Shown here: in pieces, positions 9,456 through 18,018 of the stretch
Layout of the letters: each line of letters opens with the position of its first letter
Numbering within the stretch: position 1 is the stretch's first letter
DNA from: JAKOUY01 sp037045185
GTDB taxonomy: Bacteria > Actinomycetota > Acidimicrobiia > Acidimicrobiales > Ilumatobacteraceae
Assembly: GCA_037045185.1 (NCBI GenBank)
Contig: JBAOHQ010000001.1
Coordinates: 186,001 to 250,000 of the forward strand
DNA length: 64,000 nucleotides
Direction: 5' to 3'
Notes under the pieces: model-generated
Database searches by the model: none
Seen by the model: only the letters and a program-made list of their open reading frames with translations
Told to the model about the DNA's origin: nothing
Program-made: the position numbers and the translations under genes

Positions 9456-9722
9456 ATGACCTTCTGGAAGCCGCACAGCCTGGCCAAGCCGCACGCCGAT
9501 CAGCTCGAACTGCGCATCGGTGACCGGGTCACCGCCACGGTGGACCTGCAGGGCGTCCCAGCCGGTACGGAGGGCAAGGTGCTGCTGGCCAACGGCTTCA
9601 ACTGGCAGCGGTACCGGGTGCTGTTCACCAACGGCGCCGAACTCGGCGATCTCGACGGGCGGAACATCGCCCCCACCGGGCGAACGCTGAAACGCCTGGC
9701 CAAGGTGGCCAAGCGGGGCTAG
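9456..9722 (+). CDS. Conserved small protein of unknown function (SH3-like?)
   Basis: An 88-residue basic protein starting MTFWKPHSLAKPHADQL at ATG 9456. The middle (IGDRVTATVDLQGVPAGTEGKVLLANGFNWQRYRVLF) reads like a small beta-barrel with a G-x-x-G turn, such as KOW/SH3-like folds, but no specific family is recognised. It is divergent from tig and ends 5 bp before the following PLP-enzyme gene, so the two are probably co-transcribed. Confidence 0.6.
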   Translation: MTFWKPHSLAKPHADQLELRIGDRVTATVDLQGVPAGTEGKVLLANGFNWQRYRVLFTNGAELGDLDGRNIAPTGRTLKRLAKVAKRG

Positions 9723-9727
9723 CGGCC

Positions 9728-10903
9728 GTGGCCGGTTCCCTTCGCCACCGCTTCCCCGGCATCACCTCGCCGGCCGACGGTGGGTGGTCACGCTTCGACG
9801 CCCCGGCAGGCACGCAGATGGTCGACGTCGCCATCGAGGCCATGGCGTCGTGGATGCGCAGCGGCGCCACGGCCTGCGCCGGGGGCTACTTCGCCGCCTC
9901 CGACGCCTGCGCCGACCTCGTCGAGCGGACTCGAGCCATGGTCGGGCGGCTGTTCAACGCCGATCCCGGCGGGGTGGTCTTCGGGCCGAACATGACCACG
10001 CTGACGATGTCGTTCAGCCGGGCCGTCGGGGCCACCCTGCGCCCGGGGCGCACCATCGTGGGCACGGCCCTCGACCACGACGCCAACGTCACCCCCTGGC
10101 GACTGGCCGCCCACGACGCCGGCGCCGACCACGTCATCGTCCCCTTCGACCCTGCGGCAGGCACCCTCGACCCGCACCAGATCGTCGCCGCCATCGACGA
10201 GCGCACGGCCTGGGTCACCCTGCCAGGGGCCAGCAACCTGCTCGGCTCGGCGCCCGACCTGGCCCCCATCATCGCCGCGGCACACGACGCCGGCGCCCGG
10301 GTGTTCATCGATGCCGTTGCTCTCGCCCCGCACCGGCGCGTCGACATCGCCGAACTGGGCTGTGACGTGCTGGCCACCTCGCCCTACAAGTGGTACGGCC
10401 CGCACTCCGGTGTGTTGTGGATCAGCCCGGACCTGCGCGACCACCTCCCGGTGTACAAGGTGCGCCCGGCGCCGTCGTCCGGCCCGGCGAGGTGGGAGAC
10501 GGGGATGGCCAACTTCGAGGCCCTCGCCGGCATCGAAGCCGCGGCCCGGTTCCTCCTGGAACACGGGATGGACCGCTTGGAGGCCGACGAGTCCGAGATC
10601 TTCGCCCCACTTCTGGAGGGGCTGCAGTCGATCGACGGGGTGACGGTGTACGGCGTGCCTGGCCTGGCCGGGCGGACCCCCACCGCGGCCTTCACGGTGC
10701 GCGGGCACACGCCGTCGGCGGTGTGCGAGTCGCTGGCGGCCGAGCGCATCGCCGCCTGGGACGGGGACAACTACGCGGTCGAGGTCGCCAAGCAGCTGGG
10801 CGTGTCGACCACCGGTGGGGTGGTCCGGGTCGGGCTGGCCCGCTACGTGGAGGCCGACGACGTGGCCAGGCTGCTCGACGTCGTGGAGCGGTTGGCCCGC
10901 TGA
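9728..10903 (+). CDS. Cysteine desulfurase-like aminotransferase class V enzyme
   Basis: A 391-residue PLP enzyme starting at GTG 9728. The fold-type I signatures are present: Asp195 in VFIDAVALAPH and the Schiff-base Lys221 in TSPYKWYGPHSG. The N-terminal FPGITSPADGGWSRFDAPAGTQ and the overall layout match the VC1184-type subfamily of cysteine desulfurase-like proteins rather than IscS or SufS. The flexible loop cysteine of true desulfurases is not evident, so the substrate is uncertain. No Fe-S assembly genes are nearby. Confidence 0.8.
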   Translation: MAGSLRHRFPGITSPADGGWSRFDAPAGTQMVDVAIEAMASWMRSGATACAGGYFAASDACADLVERTRAMVGRLFNADPGGVVFGPNMTTLTMSFSRAVGATLRPGRTIVGTALDHDANVTPWRLAAHDAGADHVIVPFDPAAGTLDPHQIVAAIDERTAWVTLPGASNLLGSAPDLAPIIAAAHDAGARVFIDAVALAPHRRVDIAELGCDVLATSPYKWYGPHSGVLWISPDLRDHLPVYKVRPAPSSGPARWETGMANFEALAGIEAAARFLLEHGMDRLEADESEIFAPLLEGLQSIDGVTVYGVPGLAGRTPTAAFTVRGHTPSAVCESLAAERIAAWDGDNYAVEVAKQLGVSTTGGVVRVGLARYVEADDVARLLDVVERLAR

Positions 10904-10943
10904 CCGGGTGACGCCGACCGCTCAGCGTCAGCGTCAGTCGGGG

Positions 10944-11603
10944 TCAATCGGAGCGGCGGTGCTGGTGCTCGCGGTCGAACTCCAGCCGGGCGGCGAACAC
11001 GGCAGCCTCGGTGCGCCGGTCCATGCCGAGCTTGGCGAGCATGTTGCTGACGTAGTTCTTCACCGTCTTTTCGGCCAGGTGCATGGCCTCGCCGATCTGG
11101 CGGTTGGTCAGGCCGTCGGCGATCAAATCCAGAACGCGGCGCTCCTGCTCGGTGAGCCGCTCGATGCGGTCGTCGAGTTCCGGTGGGCGGCGCAGCCGCT
11201 CCAGCACCCGGCCGGTCACCGCCGGGTCGAGCAGCTGCTCCCCCGCTGCCACCCGGCGGATCGCGGTGACCAGTTCGCTGCCGCGGATCTGCTTGAGCAC
11301 GTAGCCCGACGCGCCGGCAACGATGGCCTCGAACAGGGCCTCGTCGTCGCTGTAGGACGTGAGCATCAGGCAGGCGATCTCCGGGTGATTGCTGCGCAGC
11401 TCACGGCACAACTCCACCCCGGTCCCGTCGGGAAGGCGCACATCGAGCACGGCCACGTTGGGGCGCACGGCCGGGATCCGTTGCAGCGCCTGCTCGACGT
11501 TGGCTGCCTCGCCCACGACCTCCATCTCGCCGGACGCCTCGAGCAGGGCGCGCACGCCCTGACGGACGACCTCATGATCATCGACGAGGAAGACATTGAT
11601 CAT
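10944..11603 (-). CDS. DevR/DosR-like response regulator (NarL/LuxR family)
   Basis: A 219-residue two-component regulator. The receiver has Asp8, Asp9, the phosphoacceptor Asp54 in AVLDVRLPDG and Lys104 in YVLKQI. The C-terminal LuxR helix-turn-helix reads LTEQERRVLDLIADGLTNRQIGEAM followed by LAEKTVKNYVSNML, very close to the DosR/DevR DNA-binding domain as remembered. It is divergent from a histidine kinase, with a 14-bp GGGCC-type palindrome between the two starts that resembles a DosR box. Likely control by redox state, oxygen or NO is inference from the family. Confidence 0.85.
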   Translation of the reverse strand: MINVFLVDDHEVVRQGVRALLEASGEMEVVGEAANVEQALQRIPAVRPNVAVLDVRLPDGTGVELCRELRSNHPEIACLMLTSYSDDEALFEAIVAGASGYVLKQIRGSELVTAIRRVAAGEQLLDPAVTGRVLERLRRPPELDDRIERLTEQERRVLDLIADGLTNRQIGEAMHLAEKTVKNYVSNMLAKLGMDRRTEAAVFAARLEFDREHQHRRSD

Positions 11604-11637
11604 TGGCTCAGTGTCGCACCTGCCCTACCCCCCTGAA

Positions 11638-11653
11638 AGGGCCGTTCGGCCCT
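11638..11653. promoter_or_regulatory. Candidate DosR-type operator between the divergent regulator and kinase genes
   Basis: Perfect inverted repeat AGGGCC-GTTC-GGCCCT, which fits the GGGnCnnnnGnCCC pattern of mycobacterial DosR boxes. It sits 35 bp upstream of the regulator start and 24 bp upstream of the kinase start. The core pattern alone is expected by chance more than ten times in a window of this size and GC content, so position is the main argument. Confidence 0.4.
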
Positions 11654-11676
11654 GTCACCTGGCCTACTGTCCTGTC

Positions 11677-12741
11677 GTGGCCGACGCACCGCACCCTCGC
11701 CCCCTCGACCTGGCGCTCCCGTTCGAGGCGCACATCCGGCTCGAGCCGGCGCTGTTGCGGCGGGTCTTCGACGTCAACCCCGACGGGGTGCTGGTCATCG
11801 ACGACGACGGTGTGGTGGCCGCAGCCAACCCGGCGGCCGTGGCGCTCACTGGGTACCCGCACGAGCGGCTCGTCGGGCTGCGCGTCGACGAGCTCGTCCA
11901 GATCGAGGCCCGCCAGCGCCACCGTGACCTGCGCATGGACGCCCAGCGGGAGCGGGTGGAGCGGCCGATGTCGGCGTCGACGACGCTGACGCTGGCGCGT
12001 GCCGACGGGGTGCTCGTGCCGGTGGAGATCGCCCTGAACGCCATCGACGGGTCCGGTGACTACATGGCCGTGATCCGTGACGTCACCGAGCGGGTGAAGA
12101 TCAAGGATCGCCTGGAGCTCAGCGAGGAGGTCGTGCTCCTGGCCCGCGAGCGCGAGCGCATCGCCCGTGACCTGCACGACACCGTGCTGCAGCGCCTGTT
12201 CGGTCTCGGGTTGGAGTTGCAGGCCGCCGGGATGCGCGCCGAACCGGCCACCGCCGAACGCCTCGGCAACGCCGTCGACGAGATCGACCTGGTGATCCGG
12301 GAGATCCGCACCGCCGTGTTCACCCTCGGCGCCGCCCACCGCGAGGGCAGCTTCGGCCAGGAGCTCGGCATCCTCATCGCCCAGTCCTCCCGGCTGCTCG
12401 GGTTCACCCCGCACCTGCGCATCGACGGCCCGCTGGAAGCCGTGCTGACCCCTGAGGTGCGTGTCGAGATGGTGGCCAGCATGCGCGAGGCCCTCGGCAA
12501 CGTGGCCCGCCACGCCGCCGCCACCGAGGCCCACGTGGAGGTCTCCGCCGGCGAGTGGATCACCGTGCGGATCACCGACAACGGCCGCGGCCTGGTCAAC
12601 CCCGAGCGGGTCCTGCGGGGCAACGGGCTGCGCAACCTGCGCCACCGCGCCGAGCTGCTGGGGGGACACTGCGAGATCGCCAACCGGCCCTCTGGCGGCA
12701 CGGAGCTGGTCTGGACCGCGCCGGCGCACGGCAGCGGCTAG
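11677..12741 (+). CDS. DevS-like sensor histidine kinase with a PAS domain
   Basis: A 354-residue soluble kinase from GTG 11677; an in-frame upstream start would run into the regulator gene's leader. Residues 25-140 form a PAS domain (VFDVNPDGVLVIDDDG, then YMAVIRDVTER). The HisKA_3 dimerisation helix carries His167 in ERIARDLHDTVLQRLFGLGL and the HATPase domain has DNGRGL and GNGLRNLRHRAELLGG. It resembles the kinase half of DosS/DevS but lacks the haem-binding GAF domains, so any gas or redox sensing would have to be through the PAS domain. Presumed partner of the divergent DevR-like regulator. Confidence 0.85.
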   Translation: MADAPHPRPLDLALPFEAHIRLEPALLRRVFDVNPDGVLVIDDDGVVAAANPAAVALTGYPHERLVGLRVDELVQIEARQRHRDLRMDAQRERVERPMSASTTLTLARADGVLVPVEIALNAIDGSGDYMAVIRDVTERVKIKDRLELSEEVVLLARERERIARDLHDTVLQRLFGLGLELQAAGMRAEPATAERLGNAVDEIDLVIREIRTAVFTLGAAHREGSFGQELGILIAQSSRLLGFTPHLRIDGPLEAVLTPEVRVEMVASMREALGNVARHAAATEAHVEVSAGEWITVRITDNGRGLVNPERVLRGNGLRNLRHRAELLGGHCEIANRPSGGTELVWTAPAHGSG

Positions 12742-12796
12742 CGATTCGTCTCCCAGGGAGCGCACTTCCGCTTGGAGTTATAGTCGTTCGGCGGGC

Positions 12797-14197
12797 ATGC
12801 TTAGTTCCATGCAACGTCAAGATCGGTCGGTTCTCGGATGGTTGGCCCTCGCGGTGGCGGTCGGCGCCCTGTTCGTCGGGTTGTTCAGCCTGCGTGACAA
12901 CAACACCTCGGGCGGATCCGCCGCAGGCGAGGGCGGCGGCGGGGGCGCCACCTCGGTCACGGTCACGGTGACCGAGTTCAAGTTCTCGCCGAACAGCTTG
13001 TCGATCTCCACCGAGGGCGGGACGATCAAGATCGTCAACAGCGGCACCGCCGCACACAACCTGTCGATCCCTCAGCTTGGGCTGAAGAGTGAGGACGTCC
13101 AGCCGGGCGCCACCGGCGAGCTGAAGGTCGGCAAGAACGCCGCCGGCTCGTACGAGGTCCTGTGCGAGATCCCCGGCCACGCCGACAGCGGGATGACCGG
13201 CACCATCTCGGTGGGTGGTTCTGGCGGCGGTGAGGCCGTCGCAGCCGGAACCGACACCGGCGCCCACGCAGTCGACGGGGCCACCATGACCCCGGCGCAG
13301 AACGCGGCGATGGATGCCCGGATGCTGGCCGTGGCCCAGGCCTACCCGGCCAAGACCGAGGGCATCGGCGGCAAGATCCTCGAGCCCACGATCGAGACCA
13401 TCGACGGTCACGAGACCAAGGTGTACGACCTCGAGGCCAAGATCGTCGACTGGGAGGTCTCCCCCGGCAAGACGGTCAAGGCCTGGACCTACAACGGCGT
13501 CGTGCCCGGTCCGGAGCTGGTGTGGAAGAAGGGCGACTACGTCCAGGTCAACTTCACCAACAACCTGCCGCAGTCCACGTCGATCCACTTCCACGGCATC
13601 CGGGTGCCCAACGGCATGGACGGCGTGGACCCCTACACCCAGCCGCCCACCGAGCCGGGCGGCACGTTCGTGTACAAGTTCCAGATCCTCGAGGACGGCA
13701 ACGGGATCTACCACTCGCACCACAACGCTCAAGAGCAGATCCCCAACGGCATGTTCGGCTCGATCCTGGTCGGCGAGATGCCCATTCCGCAGATGCTGCA
13801 GGACCTCGGCTACACCAAGGTCGACAAGCGGGTCACGATGGTGCTCAACGATGCCGGCGTGATCGGTCTCAGCCTGAACGGCAAGAGCTTCCCCGCCACC
13901 GAGCCCTACACCCTGCGCATCGGCCAGGTGATGGAGGTCACCTACCAGAACGAGGGTCTGATGGGTCACCCGATGCACCTCCACCAGCCGATGGGCTGGG
14001 TCATCGCCAAGGACGGCAAGCCGATGCCGGCGCCGATCCCCGGCGACACGTTCTGGGTCTCCCCCGGTGAGCGCTACACCGTGCTGTACAAGGGAACCGA
14101 CCCGGGCGTGTGGGCCTGGCATTGCCACATCCTCAACCACGCCGAAGGCCCCAACGGCATGTTCGGCATGGTCACCGCGCTGATCGTCGAGCGCTGA
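12797..14197 (+). CDS. Membrane-anchored multicopper oxidase with an N-terminal cupredoxin domain
   Basis: A 466-residue exported protein. Residues 12-31 are a membrane anchor, followed by a Gly-rich linker. Residues 52-140 form a plastocyanin-like domain with a full type 1 copper set (His87, Cys123, His128, Met133). The rest is a two-domain multicopper oxidase with all four HxH motifs: SIHFHGI, YHSHHN, HPMHLHQ and AWHCHILNH followed by NGMFGM, as expected for a trinuclear centre plus a type 1 site. This pattern is laccase-like rather than copper nitrite reductase. The extra cupredoxin could pass electrons to or from the oxidase. It lies 55 bp after the kinase gene and ends in a strong hairpin. 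Confidence 0.85.
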   Translation: MLSSMQRQDRSVLGWLALAVAVGALFVGLFSLRDNNTSGGSAAGEGGGGGATSVTVTVTEFKFSPNSLSISTEGGTIKIVNSGTAAHNLSIPQLGLKSEDVQPGATGELKVGKNAAGSYEVLCEIPGHADSGMTGTISVGGSGGGEAVAAGTDTGAHAVDGATMTPAQNAAMDARMLAVAQAYPAKTEGIGGKILEPTIETIDGHETKVYDLEAKIVDWEVSPGKTVKAWTYNGVVPGPELVWKKGDYVQVNFTNNLPQSTSIHFHGIRVPNGMDGVDPYTQPPTEPGGTFVYKFQILEDGNGIYHSHHNAQEQIPNGMFGSILVGEMPIPQMLQDLGYTKVDKRVTMVLNDAGVIGLSLNGKSFPATEPYTLRIGQVMEVTYQNEGLMGHPMHLHQPMGWVIAKDGKPMPAPIPGDTFWVSPGERYTVLYKGTDPGVWAWHCHILNHAEGPNGMFGMVTALIVER

Positions 14198-14228
14198 TCC
14201 AACGGCCTGGCCCGGCCTAATCGGGGGA

Positions 14229-14264
14229 ACGGAGCCTGCCGGGCGTCACGTCCGGCGGGCTCCG
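14229..14264 (+). terminator. Hairpin terminator after the multicopper oxidase gene
   Basis: Stem ACGGAGCCTGCCGG paired with CCGGCGGGCTCCGT around a 9-nt loop; 14 pairs with one G-T. It starts 32 bp after the stop codon and is followed by a short TCGTTCTC tract. Confidence 0.8.
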
Positions 14265-14310
14265 TCGTTCTCCCCTGGTCCTTCGGCGGGCCGGTAGGCT
14301 CGGTCACCGC

Positions 14311-14386
14311 CGGGGAGTAGCGCAGTTGGTAGCGCACCTGCTTTGGGAGCAGGAGGCCGGGAGTTCGAGTCTCCTCTCCCCGACCA
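14311..14386 (+). tRNA. tRNA-Pro (anticodon TGG)
   Basis: Cloverleaf is complete: acceptor CGGGGAG pairs with CTCCCCG, the D arm is GCGCAGTTGGTAGCGC, the anticodon stem CCTGC/GCAGG encloses the loop TTTGGGA and the T arm contains GTTCGAGTC. The discriminator is A and CCA is encoded (14384-14386). Confidence 0.97.
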
Positions 14387-14419
14387 GCGACGTCGCGCTC
14401 ACCTCCCGGCCGGCTGGAG

Positions 14420-14445
14420 CGCGTCGATACGGCTGTATCGACGCG
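14420..14445 (+). terminator. Perfect hairpin downstream of tRNA-Pro
   Basis: CGCGTCGATAC and GTATCGACGCG form an 11-bp perfect stem with a 4-nt loop (GGCT), 34 bp after the tRNA. No T tract follows, so termination is plausible but not certain. It also lies beyond the 3' end of the opposing MarR gene. Confidence 0.55.
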
Positions 14446-14519
14446 ACGCGGCGTGGACGGGTGGCGATTCCTCGATGGCTGGGCGGGGTGGTGGGCCAGG
14501 TGGTCGGCGGAGTCGCTGC

Positions 14520-14984
14520 TCAGTCGGCTGGGTTGGTGGAGATGAGGCGGGCGAGGAGTTCGTACAGCAGGTCCTGTTCGTCACCGGTGAGGGCGGCGAG
14601 GTAGCTCCGTTCGCACTGCTGGAGAAGCTTGGCGGCTCGGGTCTGGGCGGTCTTGCCGGCGACGGTGGGATGTATGGCGTAGGCCCGCCGGTCATGGGGG
14701 CTGCGCTGGCGGCGGACGTAGCGGCGCGACTCGAGGTCGTCGATGAGGGCGACCATGGTGGAGCGATCGACGTGAAGCAGGTCGGCTAGGTCCTGCTGCG
14801 AAAGCGGACCGAGCTCGACGATCAACGCGAGCACGGCATGGTGGCGTGGGTCGATCCCGAGTGGTTGGAGCTTGGTTGTGGCGACCCGCCCGGCGGCGCC
14901 AGCGGCGCGTTGCAGCATGAACCCCAGCCGCGACGACAGGGAGGTCGGCAGGTCCGACCGCTGGCCGGGCGCCGTGTCACTCAT
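14520..14984 (-). CDS. MarR family transcriptional regulator
   Basis: A 154-residue winged-helix regulator. The recognition region reads LSQQDLADLLHVDRSTMVALIDDLESRRYVRRQRSPHDRRAY, the classic MarR helix-turn-helix and wing. It is divergent from a PPOX-type flavin/F420 enzyme gene across a 120-bp gap that contains an AT-rich patch, a usual arrangement for local autoregulation. The ligand is unknown. Confidence 0.9.
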   Translation of the reverse strand: MSDTAPGQRSDLPTSLSSRLGFMLQRAAGAAGRVATTKLQPLGIDPRHHAVLALIVELGPLSQQDLADLLHVDRSTMVALIDDLESRRYVRRQRSPHDRRAYAIHPTVAGKTAQTRAAKLLQQCERSYLAALTGDEQDLLYELLARLISTNPAD

Positions 14985-14993
14985 GACAGATAT

Positions 14994-15024
14994 GTGGTAC
15001 GGTCAACAATCTACTATCCACCAT
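14994..15024. promoter_or_regulatory. AT-rich divergent promoter patch with an imperfect inverted repeat
   Basis: Just upstream of the MarR start, GTGGTA and TATCCAC face each other across an AT-rich stretch containing GTCAACAATCTAC. This is the only AT-rich part of the 123-bp divergent gap and is the best candidate for the MarR site and both promoters. The symmetry is imperfect. Confidence 0.3.
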
Positions 15025-15107
15025 GTCCTTGGTGCGCAATGTGATCGTGCACCGGGTTCGGGCATCGACGCAGCGTAGCCACCACGACCAGGAGAGCGAG
15101 GAGACCG

Positions 15108-15536
15108 ATGAGCGATATCAGTGACGAGGTTCGTGCCGTCTTGGAGGCCGGGCATCTCGCCCATCTGACCACGCTGAACACCGACGGCAGCGCCCAGGTC
15201 ACGGTGGTGTGGATCGGAGTCGAGGGCGACGACATCGTCTGCGGTCATCTCGGTGAGCATCGCAAGGTGCGCAACATGCGGCGCGACCCGCGGGTGGTGG
15301 TGTCGCTGGTGACGGGAGGCCGGAACCCGATCGGGTTGGACGAGTACCTCGTGGTTCACGGGCGGGCGCGGATCACCGACGGCGGGGCGCCCGAACTTCT
15401 GCAACGCCTGGCTGCCGTCTATCTCGGCCCCGACGTGACGTTCCCACCGATGGACAACCCTCCGGCGGGAGTGGTGACCCGGATCGCCGTCGACCGTGTC
15501 GGCGGCGTCGGTCCTTGGGCGCCACTGGGCGCCTGA
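15108..15536 (+). CDS. PPOX-class (F420-dependent type) oxidoreductase
   Basis: A 142-residue split-barrel protein of the pyridoxamine 5'-phosphate oxidase superfamily. Strands HLAHLTTLNTDGSAQVTVVWI and HRKVRNMRRDPRVVVSL match the F420-binding subfamily common in actinobacteria. The start MSDISDEVRAVL at 15108 follows GGAGAGCGAGGAG. It is divergently paired with a MarR regulator, which suggests ligand-induced expression. The substrate is unknown. Confidence 0.85.
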   Translation: MSDISDEVRAVLEAGHLAHLTTLNTDGSAQVTVVWIGVEGDDIVCGHLGEHRKVRNMRRDPRVVVSLVTGGRNPIGLDEYLVVHGRARITDGGAPELLQRLAAVYLGPDVTFPPMDNPPAGVVTRIAVDRVGGVGPWAPLGA

Positions 15537-15708
15537 TGCACGCCGCCCACGCGGAGCGCGGACGCCGTGGCCCGATCGATCGGCGCCGTGCTGGCCGGCG
15601 AGGCACGTGATCACGCACGGTTCGTTCGCCGCACCGATCGCCGAGCACCATGCCCGTATCCGACGCCGCAGCGGCGCGGCTGTCGGCGACCGTGAACCGA
15701 GGGACGAC

Positions 15709-16134
15709 GTGAACGACCACAGCGGTGACATCGAAGCGATCAAGCAGCTCAAGGCCCGGTACTTCCGGACGATGGACACCAAGGACTGGGAGGCGATGCG
15801 CGACGTGTTCTCGCCCGACGTGCATGTCGACGTGACCGACGACGGCGCCGGGACGTTCGATGGCGTCGACACCTTCCTCGGCATGCTGACCCCGATGCTG
15901 GCCGGGGTCGTGACCGTCCATCACGGGCACATGCCCGAGATCACCCTCGAGTCGGAGACGTCCGCGACAGGCGTCTGGGCCATGGAAGACCACCTGTGGT
16001 TCCCGCAGGGCTCACCACTGGGCCATCTCCACGGCTACGGGCACTACCACGAGACCTACGAGAAGACCGATGGGCAGTGGCGCATCAAGCGCCTGAAGCT
16101 GACCCGCCTGCGCGTCGACCACGCGGTGGCCTGA
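15709..16134 (+). CDS. SnoaL-like / NTF2-fold protein
   Basis: A 141-residue protein from GTG 15709, 5 bp after a GAGGGA ribosome site. IEAIKQLKARYFRTMDTKDWEAMRDVFSPDV and the closing EKTDGQWRIKRLKLTRLRVD are characteristic of NTF2-like proteins related to scytalone dehydratase and the ring-hydroxylating dioxygenase beta subunit. These can be small hydratases, isomerases or ligand-binding proteins; no catalytic assignment is possible. The 170 bp upstream holds no convincing gene. Confidence 0.75.
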   Translation: MNDHSGDIEAIKQLKARYFRTMDTKDWEAMRDVFSPDVHVDVTDDGAGTFDGVDTFLGMLTPMLAGVVTVHHGHMPEITLESETSATGVWAMEDHLWFPQGSPLGHLHGYGHYHETYEKTDGQWRIKRLKLTRLRVDHAVA

Positions 16135-16161
16135 ACCGCCAACTCGTCGGACGGCGCCCCG

Positions 16162-16917
16162 TCAGCGTGGCGGTGGCGCGCCCCAGGCAGAGCCGTCGAG
16201 CACCCACCCGGCGGGATCCCAGCGCAGCCGGCGGCGTCCGCCGGGCAGCGTCAGGTCGCCGGTCTCGTACGCCGCGTCGCCGTGCCACAGGCTGACCGGG
16301 ACGTCACCGTCACGGAGGATGCGCGTGGCGAAGTACTGCGGCGGTTGCCCGGCGGCGAAGCTCAGCAGGTCGGCGACCCGGTCGAAGGCCGTCACCGCGG
16401 CGAGCGTCATCCAGGTGGGCGGCGCTAGTTCGATCTCCTTGGAGGCGCACCGGTCGAGCGCCGACTGGGCCGGTGTCCAGACGTGGTTCTGGACCTCGGT
16501 GTGGTCGATCAGCACGTCGTGGCGCTCCGGCGCGGCGGTCAGGAAGAACCAGGTGCTGAACCGCTTCGGGGCCTGGACCGGCGGGACCCAGTGGGACAGC
16601 GTCACCAGCCGGTCCACGTCGACCACCAGACCGGCCTCCTCCTCGCACTCGCGGACCGCGGCCACACGCGCTGCGCCGACCTCGTCGCCGTCGACGGCGG
16701 CGAGGTCCTCGGGCTCCACCTTGCCGCCGGGGAACACCCACATCCCGCCGAACACGTGTGCCGAGCTGCGTTGCAGCATCAGGATCTCCGGACCCGGCTC
16801 GGCGTCACGCAACACCACCACCGTCGCTGCCGCCAGCAGTGGTCGGTCAGGGTCCTCGGTGGCGCCGCGCATCCACCCTGGCATCCCGGCACCGGGCGAG
16901 TCGGGGGGTCCGTTCAC
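16162..16917 (-). CDS. NUDIX hydrolase (NUDT19-like)
   Basis: A 251-residue protein with a NUDIX box: GGKVEPED at residues 64-71 and RECEEEAG at 89-96. The gap between the two halves is longer than in the standard box, as in the NUDT19/RP2 group whose members can hydrolyse CoA derivatives. Further typical pieces are LMLQRSSAHVFGGMWVFPGG and FSTWFFLTAAP. The substrate is not certain; CoA or acyl-CoA turnover is an inference from the subgroup. Confidence 0.85.
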   Translation of the reverse strand: MNGPPDSPGAGMPGWMRGATEDPDRPLLAAATVVVLRDAEPGPEILMLQRSSAHVFGGMWVFPGGKVEPEDLAAVDGDEVGAARVAAVRECEEEAGLVVDVDRLVTLSHWVPPVQAPKRFSTWFFLTAAPERHDVLIDHTEVQNHVWTPAQSALDRCASKEIELAPPTWMTLAAVTAFDRVADLLSFAAGQPPQYFATRILRDGDVPVSLWHGDAAYETGDLTLPGGRRRLRWDPAGWVLDGSAWGAPPPR

Positions 16918-16944
16918 GACTCGACCGTAGCCGGGGGTGCGGTC

Positions 16945-18014
<1,070 letters not shown>

Positions 18015-18018
<4 letters not shown>

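Noticed and set aside
7908..9722. A 604-codon plus-strand frame across the tig gene
   Set aside because: Only its last 88 codons (from ATG 9456) are supported as a gene. The rest is antisense to trigger factor and starts in the His/Asp repeat.
10904..10943. Terminator between the PLP enzyme and the regulator
   Set aside because: CGCTGA and TCAGCG can pair but the stem is only 6 bp with a long loop; too weak to list.
12461..12796. N-terminal extension of the multicopper oxidase frame into the kinase gene
   Set aside because: The extension is a shadow of the kinase C-terminus; the membrane anchor after ATG 12797 is the natural start.
12797..14197. Copper nitrite reductase (NirK)
   Set aside because: The sequence has four HxH motifs, including YHSHHN and HCH, which indicate a trinuclear multicopper oxidase instead of the NirK pattern.
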